Shown here piece after piece: positions 18,279-25,644 of a stretch of DNA of 64,000 nt. The stretch lies in NCBI GenBank assembly GCA_020718105.1, contig DYDA01000009.1, positions 1 through 64,000 on the forward strand, given 5' to 3'. This stretch comes from Micavibrio sp. (GTDB lineage Bacteria; Pseudomonadota; Alphaproteobacteria; UBA9219). Below the pieces are notes generated by a model, which was not told the DNA's origin, ran no database searches, and saw nothing but the letters and a program-made list of their open reading frames with translations. Numbering within the stretch: position 1 is the stretch's first letter; each line of letters starts with the position of its first letter. The position numbers and the translations under genes were made by a program.

Positions 18279-18584
18279 GACCTTTTTCTTTCGGCTTGTT
18301 TTGCAGGAGACCTGCGTGCATTTTTTTCTTGCTTTAGTTTGCCCAGCTTCGCATCAAGAAGCGATGTGAAATGTAGAACCGTCCCATAAGGATGCAGTAA
18401 GGCCTCACGCCATCAATAAGATTTGTGAAAATCCTTATGCAAAGAAAATAGGCTGCGCCATTTTCAATATCGATTCATTACAAGGTAAAGCTTAGTCTTT
18501 TGATTGTGGGAGCTATACAGCCCCTGAGAAATGGGCAAGATCGTGACGTTCAAAAAACAGCTCCATCATAAAGGGAGAATAAAA
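18279..18584. other. divergent intergenic region
   Basis: About 306 bases between the leftward CBS gene and the rightward series of small genes. I see no ORF with a ribosome site and no strong palindrome, so it presumably holds promoters for both directions. No GTGA-N6-TCAC site is present. Confidence 0.5.
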
Positions 18585-18740
18585 ATGAACACTTATCTAA
18601 CAAGTCCGTCACCAAGCTATCCAACAGATTTCTTTATGATCGACGATGAGTTTGATTCCTTCGATATAAAAAATGGTGTTGAAGGTATTCTACGCGAAGT
18701 GATTATGCTTCGTTGCGATGCAGAGCATACAGAGACATGA
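18585..18740 (+). CDS. small acidic protein, 51 aa
   Basis: Not recognised. Begins MNTYLTSPSPSYPTDF, is acidic (MIDDEFDSFD) and has no membrane segment. A strong AAAGGGAG ribosome site seven bases before the ATG supports translation. First in a run of small same-strand genes, each with its own ribosome site. Confidence 0.5.
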   Translation: MNTYLTSPSPSYPTDFFMIDDEFDSFDIKNGVEGILREVIMLRCDAEHTET

Positions 18741-18763
18741 AACCAAACCTAATGGAGGCTATA

Positions 18764-19006
18764 ATGAAAAAAGCAAACTATGCAACACTTTCAATTGCCC
18801 TTTTATTTCTCCTTTCTGCCTGTGGCAGTAAGACGAGTGATCGCGCTCTAAGTGGTGCTGGTATTGGCGCCGGTGTTGGCGCCGTCAGCGGTGCTCTTAT
18901 GGGAAGTCCTGCAACAGGTGCGATTGTTGGGGGCGCTGTTGGCGCAGCGGCTGGCGGTTTAACCAAGCAAAGCGACATTGATCTTGGCGAACCTGTATGG
19001 CGTTAA
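18764..19006 (+). CDS. glycine-zipper lipoprotein, 80 aa
   Basis: Lipoprotein signal with lipobox LLSAC (Cys near residue 20). It is followed by a glycine-zipper region with repeated small residues, GAGIGAGVGAVSGALMG and GAIVGGAVGAAAGG, typical of outer-membrane stress proteins of the YMGG/OmpA-like glycine-zipper type. The start at 18764 with TGGAGG is preferred to a further upstream in-frame codon. Likely anchored in the outer membrane. Confidence 0.8.
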   Translation: MKKANYATLSIALLFLLSACGSKTSDRALSGAGIGAGVGAVSGALMGSPATGAIVGGAVGAAAGGLTKQSDIDLGEPVWR

Positions 19007-19035
19007 AGGCATCGGATCAACTGGAGGAGAATGCT

Positions 19036-19221
19036 ATGCTTAGATATATGGTTATCTTTTTTATTCTTGCTGTTCTTGCCTCCTTCTTCGGCTTTGGTGG
19101 ACTCGCTTCTGATTTCGCGGGTATAGCGAAGATTCTCGCCGTGTTATTCATCATCTTGTTCCTTGCAACGCTTGGATACCAAATCATAACAGGGCGCAGG
19201 GTAAATCTGCCGCCGTTGTAA
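19036..19221 (+). CDS. DUF1328-family small membrane protein
   Basis: 61 aa with two transmembrane helices separated by FGFGGLASDFAGIAKI. This matches the DUF1328 (YtjA-like) pattern of helix, G-F-G-G-hydrophobic, A-x-x-A-K-hydrophobic, helix. The ATG at 19036 follows a CTGGAGGAG ribosome site. Family members are typically stress-induced inner-membrane proteins of unknown action. Confidence 0.85.
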   Translation: MLRYMVIFFILAVLASFFGFGGLASDFAGIAKILAVLFIILFLATLGYQIITGRRVNLPPL

Positions 19222-19284
19222 AACAAAACTGGCCGCTTGCCAGAATGAGGTTGAGTTCAACAGGCAAATCGAAAGGAAATATTC

Positions 19285-20088
19285 ATGACACACACTTATA
19301 CAAAAAAACTTGCATGGTTGTTGACGGTCTCAACCCTCACCCTTGTGATGGCGGCTTGTTCTTCCGGTCAAGAAAATCGAAACTTCACCGCCTCATCTGG
19401 CACCCCCAACAGCTATATTGACGATGTGCTTGCTGACCAAGCGGATTTATCGATGTTTTATCAATCGCTGCTTGCGACGGGCGTAGCAAAAGAGCTTAAC
19501 AACAACACAGAATATACCATCTTTGCGCCAACCAATGCTGCTTTTGCTCAAATCAAACCCCGCGCCTATCCTTGCTTCTATGATGTGCAATGTCGTCCGC
19601 AAGTCGCCGCTATTTTGCGCAATCACATCGTGCCGAGAAACGAGAGCATTAATCGTTTTTCTAATTGGGGGGGCGGCATTGTAACGCTTGGCCAGCGCCG
19701 CATTGACGTTGAGGAAATCTATAAAGGGCAGTACACCGTTGAAGGGTATCGTGTGCTCTATCAAAACGAAAGCAACGATAGCACCCACATTAAAGGAAGC
19801 AAGATTAGCCTCTATCGTATTGATGGTGTCATCGCTAGCAATCAGGAAATGATGCCATTTCGCACAGCGCCCTTTGTTGCCATGCCTGCTGGTATGATGG
19901 AAAAGACAGTCACAACCTATCGCTCACCGATAACTTCTTCTTATGTACCACAAGCTATTATGCCGAACGCTTACTTGGTGCCGGGTGGGTACGCGACCAA
20001 TCCAGTGGTTTATAAGGATGAGTATGATGACTTGTCAGAAAGCACAACAGAGACGACGACGGTCACGCATACAACGACGGTCAAATAA
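19285..20088 (+). CDS. fasciclin (FAS1) domain lipoprotein
   Basis: 267 aa. Lipobox VMAAC at about residues 21-25. One FAS1 domain (about 42-190) with the H1 motif YTIFAPTNAAFAQI and the motif AAILRNHIV before the H2 region; the insertion carrying YPCFYDVQCRP supplies two cysteines. The C terminus is Thr-rich low complexity. FAS1 lipoproteins mediate adhesion or matrix contacts at the cell surface. It sits in the same-strand run of small envelope genes. Confidence 0.88.
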   Translation: MTHTYTKKLAWLLTVSTLTLVMAACSSGQENRNFTASSGTPNSYIDDVLADQADLSMFYQSLLATGVAKELNNNTEYTIFAPTNAAFAQIKPRAYPCFYDVQCRPQVAAILRNHIVPRNESINRFSNWGGGIVTLGQRRIDVEEIYKGQYTVEGYRVLYQNESNDSTHIKGSKISLYRIDGVIASNQEMMPFRTAPFVAMPAGMMEKTVTTYRSPITSSYVPQAIMPNAYLVPGGYATNPVVYKDEYDDLSESTTETTTVTHTTTVK

Positions 20089-20141
20089 GAAAGCTGTGTA
20101 GAAGCGCTGCTTTTGTCAAACATGCTTTAGTGGAGAAAAAA

Positions 20142-20390
20142 ATGATTCAAAGAAGCATCAAAACCATATTGGTTTTTCTTATCGTCATCGCAATCGCTCT
20201 TGTTGGGTATAGGGCCTTGACTATGCCAGATAAGCGAACAACAAACGAAAAAATAGGCGACGCCGTTGATGCTATCGGTGATGGCGTCGATAAGGCTGGC
20301 CGACAATTAGAAAATCGCACGCCAGGTGAAAAAATAGGGGACGCCGTTAAGGATGTTGGCGATGACATTAAAGAAAGAAGCAACCCATAA
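20142..20390 (+). CDS. small single-span membrane protein with duplicated motif, 82 aa
   Basis: One N-terminal transmembrane helix (about 8-25) followed by a charged tail carrying the motif EKIGDAVDAIGDGVDKAG and its near-copy EKIGDAVKDVGDDIKERS, so the tail is an internal duplication forming amphipathic helices. The ATG at 20142 follows TGGAGAAAAA. The family is not recognised with certainty; similar small stress proteins are common in alphaproteobacteria. Confidence 0.65.
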   Translation: MIQRSIKTILVFLIVIAIALVGYRALTMPDKRTTNEKIGDAVDAIGDGVDKAGRQLENRTPGEKIGDAVKDVGDDIKERSNP

Positions 20391-20412
20391 AACAAAAGAG
20401 AGGGACGGCACC

Positions 20413-20502
20413 ATGAAAGCATTGTTCATACCCTCCATCGTTATTCCATTTGCCGTATCCTTTATTGTTGTGGCTATCGGGTGGATGCGAGGAACGATGT
20501 GA
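20413..20502 (+). CDS. possible 29-aa membrane peptide
   Basis: ATG at 20413 after an AGAGGGACGG ribosome-like stretch. The peptide starts MKALFIPSIVIPFAVSFIV and ends WMRGTM, so it would be a single transmembrane helix. It lies 22 bases after the previous stop codon on the same strand. Short length makes this tentative. Confidence 0.35.
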   Translation: MKALFIPSIVIPFAVSFIVVAIGWMRGTM

Positions 20503-20561
20503 GTTTTCATGTTTTTTGATTGAGCATCACAACATATAACTTTGAAAAGGAAACCACAGCG

Positions 20562-20813
20562 ATGAATGTTCCCTTTGCTTCTGTCCGTTATCGAGCCTTT
20601 TCCATGGAGTTTACAGCTCATCTGGATGATCAATACGTTGAAATGAACATCCTGACAGACAAGGGTCACCCCATCACCGTCGTTTGCGATAAAAGCTCCA
20701 TTCTATCGATCCAAAGTCATATCAAGAAAATGGTTCAGGCTTGCCCTGAGATATCAACGTGGAGCGCGTATGAAGATTTAGGTGGGTTTCAGGATAACGC
20801 TGCCGGTTCTTAA
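20562..20813 (+). CDS. hypothetical small protein, 83 aa
   Basis: Not recognised. Soluble, mixed alpha/beta, with a segment FTAHLDDQYVEMNILTDKG followed by a predicted helix SIQSHIKKMVQACPEI. An AAAAGGAAACC ribosome site lies 10 bases before the ATG. It belongs to the same-strand run of small stress-type genes. Confidence 0.55.
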   Translation: MNVPFASVRYRAFSMEFTAHLDDQYVEMNILTDKGHPITVVCDKSSILSIQSHIKKMVQACPEISTWSAYEDLGGFQDNAAGS

Positions 20814-20843
20814 GCTTTAAAACCCAACACAAGGATGATCGCC

Positions 20844-21158
20844 ATGAAAAACCTACGCTCTTTCTCCTCCTTTTTAGTCATCGGTATTCTAGGGCTTTCA
20901 CTTGGCGCATGCGCGATGTTTTCTGGTCGCGAAACAACGGGTCAATATGTTGATGACACAACGATTACAACGAAAGTTAAAGCGCAAATCTTTGATGACC
21001 CAGCCCTTAAGGTTCTTCAGGTGAATGTTGAAACGATGAAAGGCGTCGTGCAGCTTAGCGGCTTCGTGGATTCCAAGCAAAGCGCGGGCAAGGCCATCTC
21101 TATAGCGCGTCAAGTCAAAGGGGTTGTCTCGGTCAAGGATGATCTCGTGGTGAGATAA
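20844..21158 (+). CDS. BON-domain lipoprotein
   Basis: 104 aa. Lipobox LSLGAC at about residues 17-22. One BON domain follows: DDTTITTKVKAQIFDDPALK, NVETMKGVVQLSGFVDS, and a terminal VKGVVSVKDDLVV, the alpha-beta layout of OsmY-type proteins that bind membranes under osmotic stress. Start at 20844 with ACAAGGATG upstream. The last gene before the CRP-family regulator. Confidence 0.9.
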   Translation: MKNLRSFSSFLVIGILGLSLGACAMFSGRETTGQYVDDTTITTKVKAQIFDDPALKVLQVNVETMKGVVQLSGFVDSKQSAGKAISIARQVKGVVSVKDDLVVR

Positions 21159-21250
21159 GATACTTTGCCGTTAGCCATGTCACCACGTTTAGACGCTTTG
21201 CAAAGAAAGGATTTATGTATATTCTGGCCTCCTGTTAGGAGGGTACCCCT

Positions 21251-21958
21251 GTGCTTGAGCCAGATAATCAATTTGATCGCCTCATCTATGATGAATGGTT
21301 TGGGTTGTTTCCTTACCATATCCGCATGCAACTTAACAGCAAGGCTGAGGTGCGCACCTACAAAGCTGGGGATCCTCTTTTTCAAAAAGGGGAGGACGGT
21401 GCATGGCTTGCCGTGGTTAACACGGGGCGTGTGCGTATTAGTCTCAACTCATTTGATGGACGGGAAATGCTGATTAGTATGGTGGAGCGTAATGAATTAT
21501 GCGGGGAGCGTTCTGTTTTTGATGGCAGACCGCGTTCAGGGGATGCCTTTGCAGAGGAAGATACAACGTGCCTTATCTTTAAACGCGAAGACTTGTTGCC
21601 AGCCATGTATTCTTGCCCTGAAACGATGATGTACGTTATCAGGATTCTCAGCAATCGCGTCGTGCGTTATTTGAACACGATGGAGTTATACGCGATGCAG
21701 AGTATGCCCACGCGTTTAGCCAATTTTCTCGTCTTTCTTGGGCAAAAATATGGTCGTGAAGAAAAGGGCAGGTTGTCCTTGTCTATTAATCTTAGCCAAA
21801 CAGATTTAAGCCAACAAATCGCCAGCTCTCGCGAGAGCATCAATCGCCAAATGAAGATATTTGCCGAGCAAGGATTGATTGCTTTAGAAGGTGGAGAAAT
21901 TGTAATCACCGATATAGAGAGACTTAAAAAGATGTGCTGCGTGGTGGTTAGTGACTGA
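21251..21958 (+). CDS. CRP/FNR-family transcription regulator
   Basis: 235 aa with a cyclic-nucleotide-type beta-barrel (about 30-120), dimer helix (about 122-150) and winged helix-turn-helix (about 165-225). The recognition helix SSRESINRQM has Arg194-Glu195 and Arg199, the same spacing as CRP R180/E181/R185, so GTGA half-sites are predicted. There is only one cysteine in the barrel (C84), so no FNR iron-sulfur cluster. The GTG start follows AGGAGG. It sits directly upstream of the NAD(P) gene set, with a matching palindrome in between. The ligand is unknown. Confidence 0.9.
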   Translation: MLEPDNQFDRLIYDEWFGLFPYHIRMQLNSKAEVRTYKAGDPLFQKGEDGAWLAVVNTGRVRISLNSFDGREMLISMVERNELCGERSVFDGRPRSGDAFAEEDTTCLIFKREDLLPAMYSCPETMMYVIRILSNRVVRYLNTMELYAMQSMPTRLANFLVFLGQKYGREEKGRLSLSINLSQTDLSQQIASSRESINRQMKIFAEQGLIALEGGEIVITDIERLKKMCCVVVSD

Positions 21959-21973
21959 CGGGCTGCCTCCTAA

Positions 21974-21987
21974 GTGATATAAATCAC
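21974..21987. promoter_or_regulatory. CRP-like operator GTGA-N6-TCAC
   Basis: GTGA-TATAAA-TCAC is a perfect dyad with the CRP half-site spacing. It lies 16 bases after the CRP-family regulator stop and about 82 bases before the nadD-like start. The regulator's recognition-helix residues (R, E, R) are those that read GTGA. It is a plausible control site for the NAD(P) operon. Confidence 0.55.
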
Positions 21988-22009
21988 AGGTTCTTCCTTA
22001 ACCTGTGAT
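21983..22009. terminator. hairpin after the CRP-family gene
   Basis: ATCACAGGTT (21983-21992) pairs with AACCTGTGAT (22000-22009), a 10-bp perfect stem with a CTTCCTT loop. It shares bases with the CRP-like operator. No T-run follows, so it may be a weak terminator or a second operator half rather than an intrinsic terminator. Confidence 0.45.
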
Positions 22010-22068
22010 CCATGTCATAGAAATCAGCAAAAAAGTGCTGCGTTTCAATTTTAAGGGAGCCTTCCTTA

Positions 22069-22773
22069 TTGAAGCAACAAGACTTGTTGTGTTGCAATCA
22101 ATGTATGATAAAGGCAAACAAACTCATCGCTCTTTTTGGTGGTTCTTTTAACCCCGCTACGCGCCGTCATCGCGCCATTGGGCAGCGTTTGCTTGAGCAA
22201 TTGCCGATTGAGCAGGTGTGGTATCTGGTTTCTCCTCAAAATCCATTTAAATCAACGCAAGGCATGGCCCGTTTTGAGGATCGCGTAGCTATGTTGCGTC
22301 TGAATGTGGAAGATGAGCCTCGATTTGTCGTGCAAACAATTGAGGCTCGTTATGCGCAAGAGTGCGGGCAGGTTGCGATCAATTCCTCAATATCGTTGCG
22401 TTGCCTTGTGCGAGATTTTCCAGATCATCGTTTCTTATGGGTTGTGGGCGCCGATAATTTTGTTCAGATGCACACGTGGTCTGGTTATCGGGATATTATA
22501 GCAAAACATCCTGTCATCGTTGTTCCTCGCGAAGGTTATGATGGAAAGATTGAGGACTGCCCCTCGGCAAAAGAAATGGTAGCGTTGCATCATATCGATA
22601 AAACGCAAATGTCTTTGGGGTGGTTTTTGTTGAAAATGGAGCCCAGCGGCATTAATGCGACGGCTTGTCGCAAAGAGCTGCGCGCTGAAAAAGAACCACT
22701 TTCTATGCGGCCTGCCGTCGTGCGTTATGCTCTTTCCAGGGCTCTTTATAGAAAAACAAGGACACCAATCTGA
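22069..22773 (+). CDS. nadD: nicotinate-nucleotide adenylyltransferase-like protein
   Basis: Makes deamido-NAD from nicotinate mononucleotide and ATP. Residues 24-34 read GGSFNPATRRH where usual NadD has GGSFNPxHxGH: the first His is Thr, the Gly is Arg, and the second His is kept. YLVSPQNPFK and VVGADNFVQMHTW match the family. The late motif GINATACR replaces the usual ISSTxIR. Start is a TTG at 22069 with AAGGGAG upstream; an ATG at 22105 has no ribosome site. First of five consecutive NAD(P) genes. The altered active-site motif suggests a divergent paralogue. Confidence 0.82.
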   Translation: MKQQDLLCCNQCMIKANKLIALFGGSFNPATRRHRAIGQRLLEQLPIEQVWYLVSPQNPFKSTQGMARFEDRVAMLRLNVEDEPRFVVQTIEARYAQECGQVAINSSISLRCLVRDFPDHRFLWVVGADNFVQMHTWSGYRDIIAKHPVIVVPREGYDGKIEDCPSAKEMVALHHIDKTQMSLGWFLLKMEPSGINATACRKELRAEKEPLSMRPAVVRYALSRALYRKTRTPI

Positions 22774-22813
22774 GATTCAACAAACAACAATCAAGAGAAA
22801 GGGATACAAGAGC

Positions 22814-24541
22814 ATGAAACAAACCTTAATTCCCGCTTATGAAAACGATATCGTTCGCAAAGGATATCAATCCTACATCAAAAACATCGGCCCTCTTGCG
22901 TGTGACCGCTATGCCTTGACCATGACCTATGCCGCATGGAAGCTTGGCTTTGTTGAGGAAAGAAAGACAACATCCAACGTCTTTTGCCGAAGCCTTTTGA
23001 ATAACGGCGAAACCTATAAAGACGGGGAATCGGATGATGTGAAGCAGGTCAAGATCCCGTATCTGATTAATGCGGGGCTTGGCTTGGTTGCCGAATGGTA
23101 TAGTGGGTGGACGTGGAAGCGTGATGATCTTCACCATTTAGCGCAGCAGAGTGTTGATGATGGGCGTGGCAACGCTATCCGCCTTTTCCCTAATGAATTT
23201 TTATATTGGTTGTCCAAGCAGAAATTGACGCTGGATATAAACGCAATTCCTGAAGGGCAATTGCTTTTTCCACAAGAGCCGTCTATGCGTCTTACAGGGC
23301 CTTGGTGGCAGCAAATGCTGGTGGAGGCTTCGACGCTAGAGCTGATTTCTTCCAGCACCAATCTGGCGACCGTGGCAACGCAGGTGCGTCTTGCTGCACA
23401 ACGCGAAGCACGTAACGAAGGAACCTCGTTGGTTGAGGTCTCGGCCAAGGAGTCGGCGACGCTGGCCGAAATGGCTCTTCGACGCTCGCCCAGTATCGGC
23501 GCCCTTCAGTCGGCACGCGCGGCGGCTATTGCTGGCTGGAACAGCACGTCAAACGATTATGCCTCGAAGTGTTACGGTATTCCGGCGATGGGCACGTTTG
23601 CCCATGCGTGGGTGATGCTGCACGATACTGAAGAAGAGGCTTTTGAAAACTGGGCAAAGGTTTTTCCAGGCGCAACCATCTTTCTAGCAGACACCTATAA
23701 TACTGTTGAGGGTGTCAAAACAGCCATTCGCGTTTGCAAAAAACATGGGTTGAAACTGAAGGGCATTCGTTTGGATTCTGGCAATTTGGCTTATTTGTCG
23801 CGTGAGGCGCATGTGCTTTTGAAAGAAGCTGGTTTTGGGGAGGCCAAGATCCTTGCGACTGACAGTATTTCGGTTAAGGCGGCGGCGAGTCTCTTCGGGC
23901 AGGTTGCTACAGAAGTCACTCAACGCGACAGCTATGTTGACGTTTTTGGTATAGGCTCAACGGTTGCTGTTAATCGCGATAATCCACTGCACGATTTTGT
24001 GTTGAAATTAGCAGCGCGTCATGACATTCCCGATGGTAAAGAGGAAATGATCCGCGCTTTGATCAAGCTATCGGAAAACGAAAAGAAAACAACTCTTCCG
24101 GGCATGATAGACGTGATCCGTTATGTTGATAAGGATGGCAAGTGGGCGGGGGATACGATTATTCCAGCTGATCTTGCTCTTGGCACAGGCAGACTGGCGC
24201 GCACCGTGTATTCCGAGTCGATGCAAACAGGTCGTGTTGTTGCCTTTCCTGCTGGCGCTCGTTTTGAGCGTTTGCTAAAGCCGTGGATGAAGGCGGGCAA
24301 GATGGTGGATGAGAGCTATAAAAGACAGGATGCCGCTGCCATTTTGTGTCAGAGTCGTGCTACGTGCGCCAAGGCGCTTTCGATGTTTGATCGTGATCAT
24401 CTGTTGATCCCGCCTTATATGCCGCATTCCTATGGCGTCGGTTTGGCCGAAGAGCTTTCCAACGCAAGAAGGCAACTTGTCATGCACATCGCGGCCGATA
24501 GAAATCTGGAAAGGCAAAAACGGCGTTTTGATTTACAATAA
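22814..24541 (+). CDS. pncB: nicotinate phosphoribosyltransferase
   Basis: Converts nicotinate plus PRPP to nicotinate mononucleotide. Visible family motifs: GTFAHAW (260-266), DTYNTVEG (293-300), GIRLDSGNL (317-325) and DVFGIGSTVAVN (about 380-391). At 575 aa it is longer than usual (about 400-490); extra sequence appears N-terminal and around 100-160. The ATG at 22814 (AAAGGG upstream) is used rather than the longer frame overlapping nadD. Nicotinamide as direct substrate (a NAMPT role) cannot be excluded, but the motifs and the adjacent pncA-like gene favour nicotinate. Confidence 0.85.
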   Translation: MKQTLIPAYENDIVRKGYQSYIKNIGPLACDRYALTMTYAAWKLGFVEERKTTSNVFCRSLLNNGETYKDGESDDVKQVKIPYLINAGLGLVAEWYSGWTWKRDDLHHLAQQSVDDGRGNAIRLFPNEFLYWLSKQKLTLDINAIPEGQLLFPQEPSMRLTGPWWQQMLVEASTLELISSSTNLATVATQVRLAAQREARNEGTSLVEVSAKESATLAEMALRRSPSIGALQSARAAAIAGWNSTSNDYASKCYGIPAMGTFAHAWVMLHDTEEEAFENWAKVFPGATIFLADTYNTVEGVKTAIRVCKKHGLKLKGIRLDSGNLAYLSREAHVLLKEAGFGEAKILATDSISVKAAASLFGQVATEVTQRDSYVDVFGIGSTVAVNRDNPLHDFVLKLAARHDIPDGKEEMIRALIKLSENEKKTTLPGMIDVIRYVDKDGKWAGDTIIPADLALGTGRLARTVYSESMQTGRVVAFPAGARFERLLKPWMKAGKMVDESYKRQDAAAILCQSRATCAKALSMFDRDHLLIPPYMPHSYGVGLAEELSNARRQLVMHIAADRNLERQKRRFDLQ

Positions 24542-24569
24542 GAAAACAAAAGAAAAGGAGGGTTCTCTC

Positions 24570-25601
24570 ATGACCACAGCCAACATCATCTTTCTGATCG
24601 ATATCCAAAACGGGTTTGCGAAGAACAATTTGAATCATGAACAAGGTGGTAGTCTTTATGTGCCGGAGGGAGAAAAGGCAGGCGCTCCTGCCGCTCGTGT
24701 CATAACCTTGGCGCGTGATGCCATCATCGTGTTAAGCGCTGATTTCCACCCCAATAACATCATCAGCGATATGACCAATCATTCTGGCGTGATGGCGCTC
24801 AGGCAACAGCAGGCCTTAACCCTTGGCGTCGAAGAAGCCACCTTGCCGTTCACAAATGTTTATCTGAGAGAAGGGGCAAATGGCCAATACAAAGCCGTTG
24901 GCGTTATTGTGGACGATAAGGTTTTGGCTGTAGAAACCGATCAAGAGGGTTATGTGGTTAAGGTGCGTGACGATGAAGAACCTCTCTTGTCAACGGACAT
25001 GGCGCAGACATTGTGGACGAAGCACTGTGTGCGGGGCACGCAAAGTGCTTTGTATGTTTCGGAAATTATGAACGCGTTACCGAAAGCGCTTGCCGATCGC
25101 ATCTATCGGCATGATCTTGCGCCTACACTCGTTCATGTTGATGAGAAGAGTCAAAACACTTTTTATGTTATTCGTAAAGGGATGCGTCGTGATGTTGATA
25201 GCAACGCGATTGCGGTTGAGAACAATCACAAGTCGTTTACCTCGGCGCTGGATGATTTTAAGGCCATTGCCAAGACGCTTCACCAGCGTGGCGTGACGCA
25301 GGTGAACATTAGTCTTGGCGGGTTGGCGGGGAACATCTGTGCTGAACTATCTCACAATGATGTGTGCCATTATCTCGTTCCTCTTCTTCAAGAGAAAGGC
25401 ATCAAAACGAACGTCGCCTTTATGACGGACATTAGCCCGAACATTCCTATCACGATTCCTGATGGTTCGTTTCCGGATGCTGCTCATTCGCTCATGCGCA
25501 TGGCGACCTATGGCACCGAGAAAACGACAACGAAGGACGTCATTCGCTCGATGGTGTGCGGCGCTCAAAGGCGATACAAAAGAAATGAATTGCAGTTGTG
25601 A
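24570..25601 (+). CDS. pncA: nicotinamidase-like isochorismatase-fold hydrolase, extended
   Basis: Deamidates nicotinamide to nicotinate. The catalytic Asp is in IDIQNGF (D11), the catalytic Cys in GLAGNICAEL (C257), and the family segment KHCVRGTQSAL is at 151-161. The metal-site region LSADFHP (55-61) corresponds to QDWHP of PncA. At 343 aa it is much longer than usual PncA (about 210). Roughly 75 residues are inserted between DFHP and KHCVRGT, plus a longer stretch before the Cys. AAAGGAGGG precedes the ATG. Its place between pncB and nadE supports the role. The gene symbol follows context and motifs. Confidence 0.8.
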   Translation: MTTANIIFLIDIQNGFAKNNLNHEQGGSLYVPEGEKAGAPAARVITLARDAIIVLSADFHPNNIISDMTNHSGVMALRQQQALTLGVEEATLPFTNVYLREGANGQYKAVGVIVDDKVLAVETDQEGYVVKVRDDEEPLLSTDMAQTLWTKHCVRGTQSALYVSEIMNALPKALADRIYRHDLAPTLVHVDEKSQNTFYVIRKGMRRDVDSNAIAVENNHKSFTSALDDFKAIAKTLHQRGVTQVNISLGGLAGNICAELSHNDVCHYLVPLLQEKGIKTNVAFMTDISPNIPITIPDGSFPDAAHSLMRMATYGTEKTTTKDVIRSMVCGAQRRYKRNELQL

Positions 25602-25606
25602 AAGGG

Positions 25607-25631
25607 AAGGGGGGGCACTCCCCCCCCTTTT
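25607..25631 (+). terminator. internal G/C hairpin between pncA and nadE
   Basis: A run of seven G pairs with a run of C around a CACT loop and is followed by TTTT. This is the form of an intrinsic terminator, located six bases after the pncA-like stop and before nadE in the same direction. It may reduce expression of nadE-nadK or act as an attenuator. Confidence 0.6.
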
Positions 25632-25644
25632 AAAGGGCTGAGGA

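Noticed and set aside
21983-22009. FNR box (TTGAT-N4-ATCAA)
   Set aside because: The dyad has G at the first position and the regulator lacks Fe-S cysteines; a CRP-type GTGA-N6-TCAC reading fits better.
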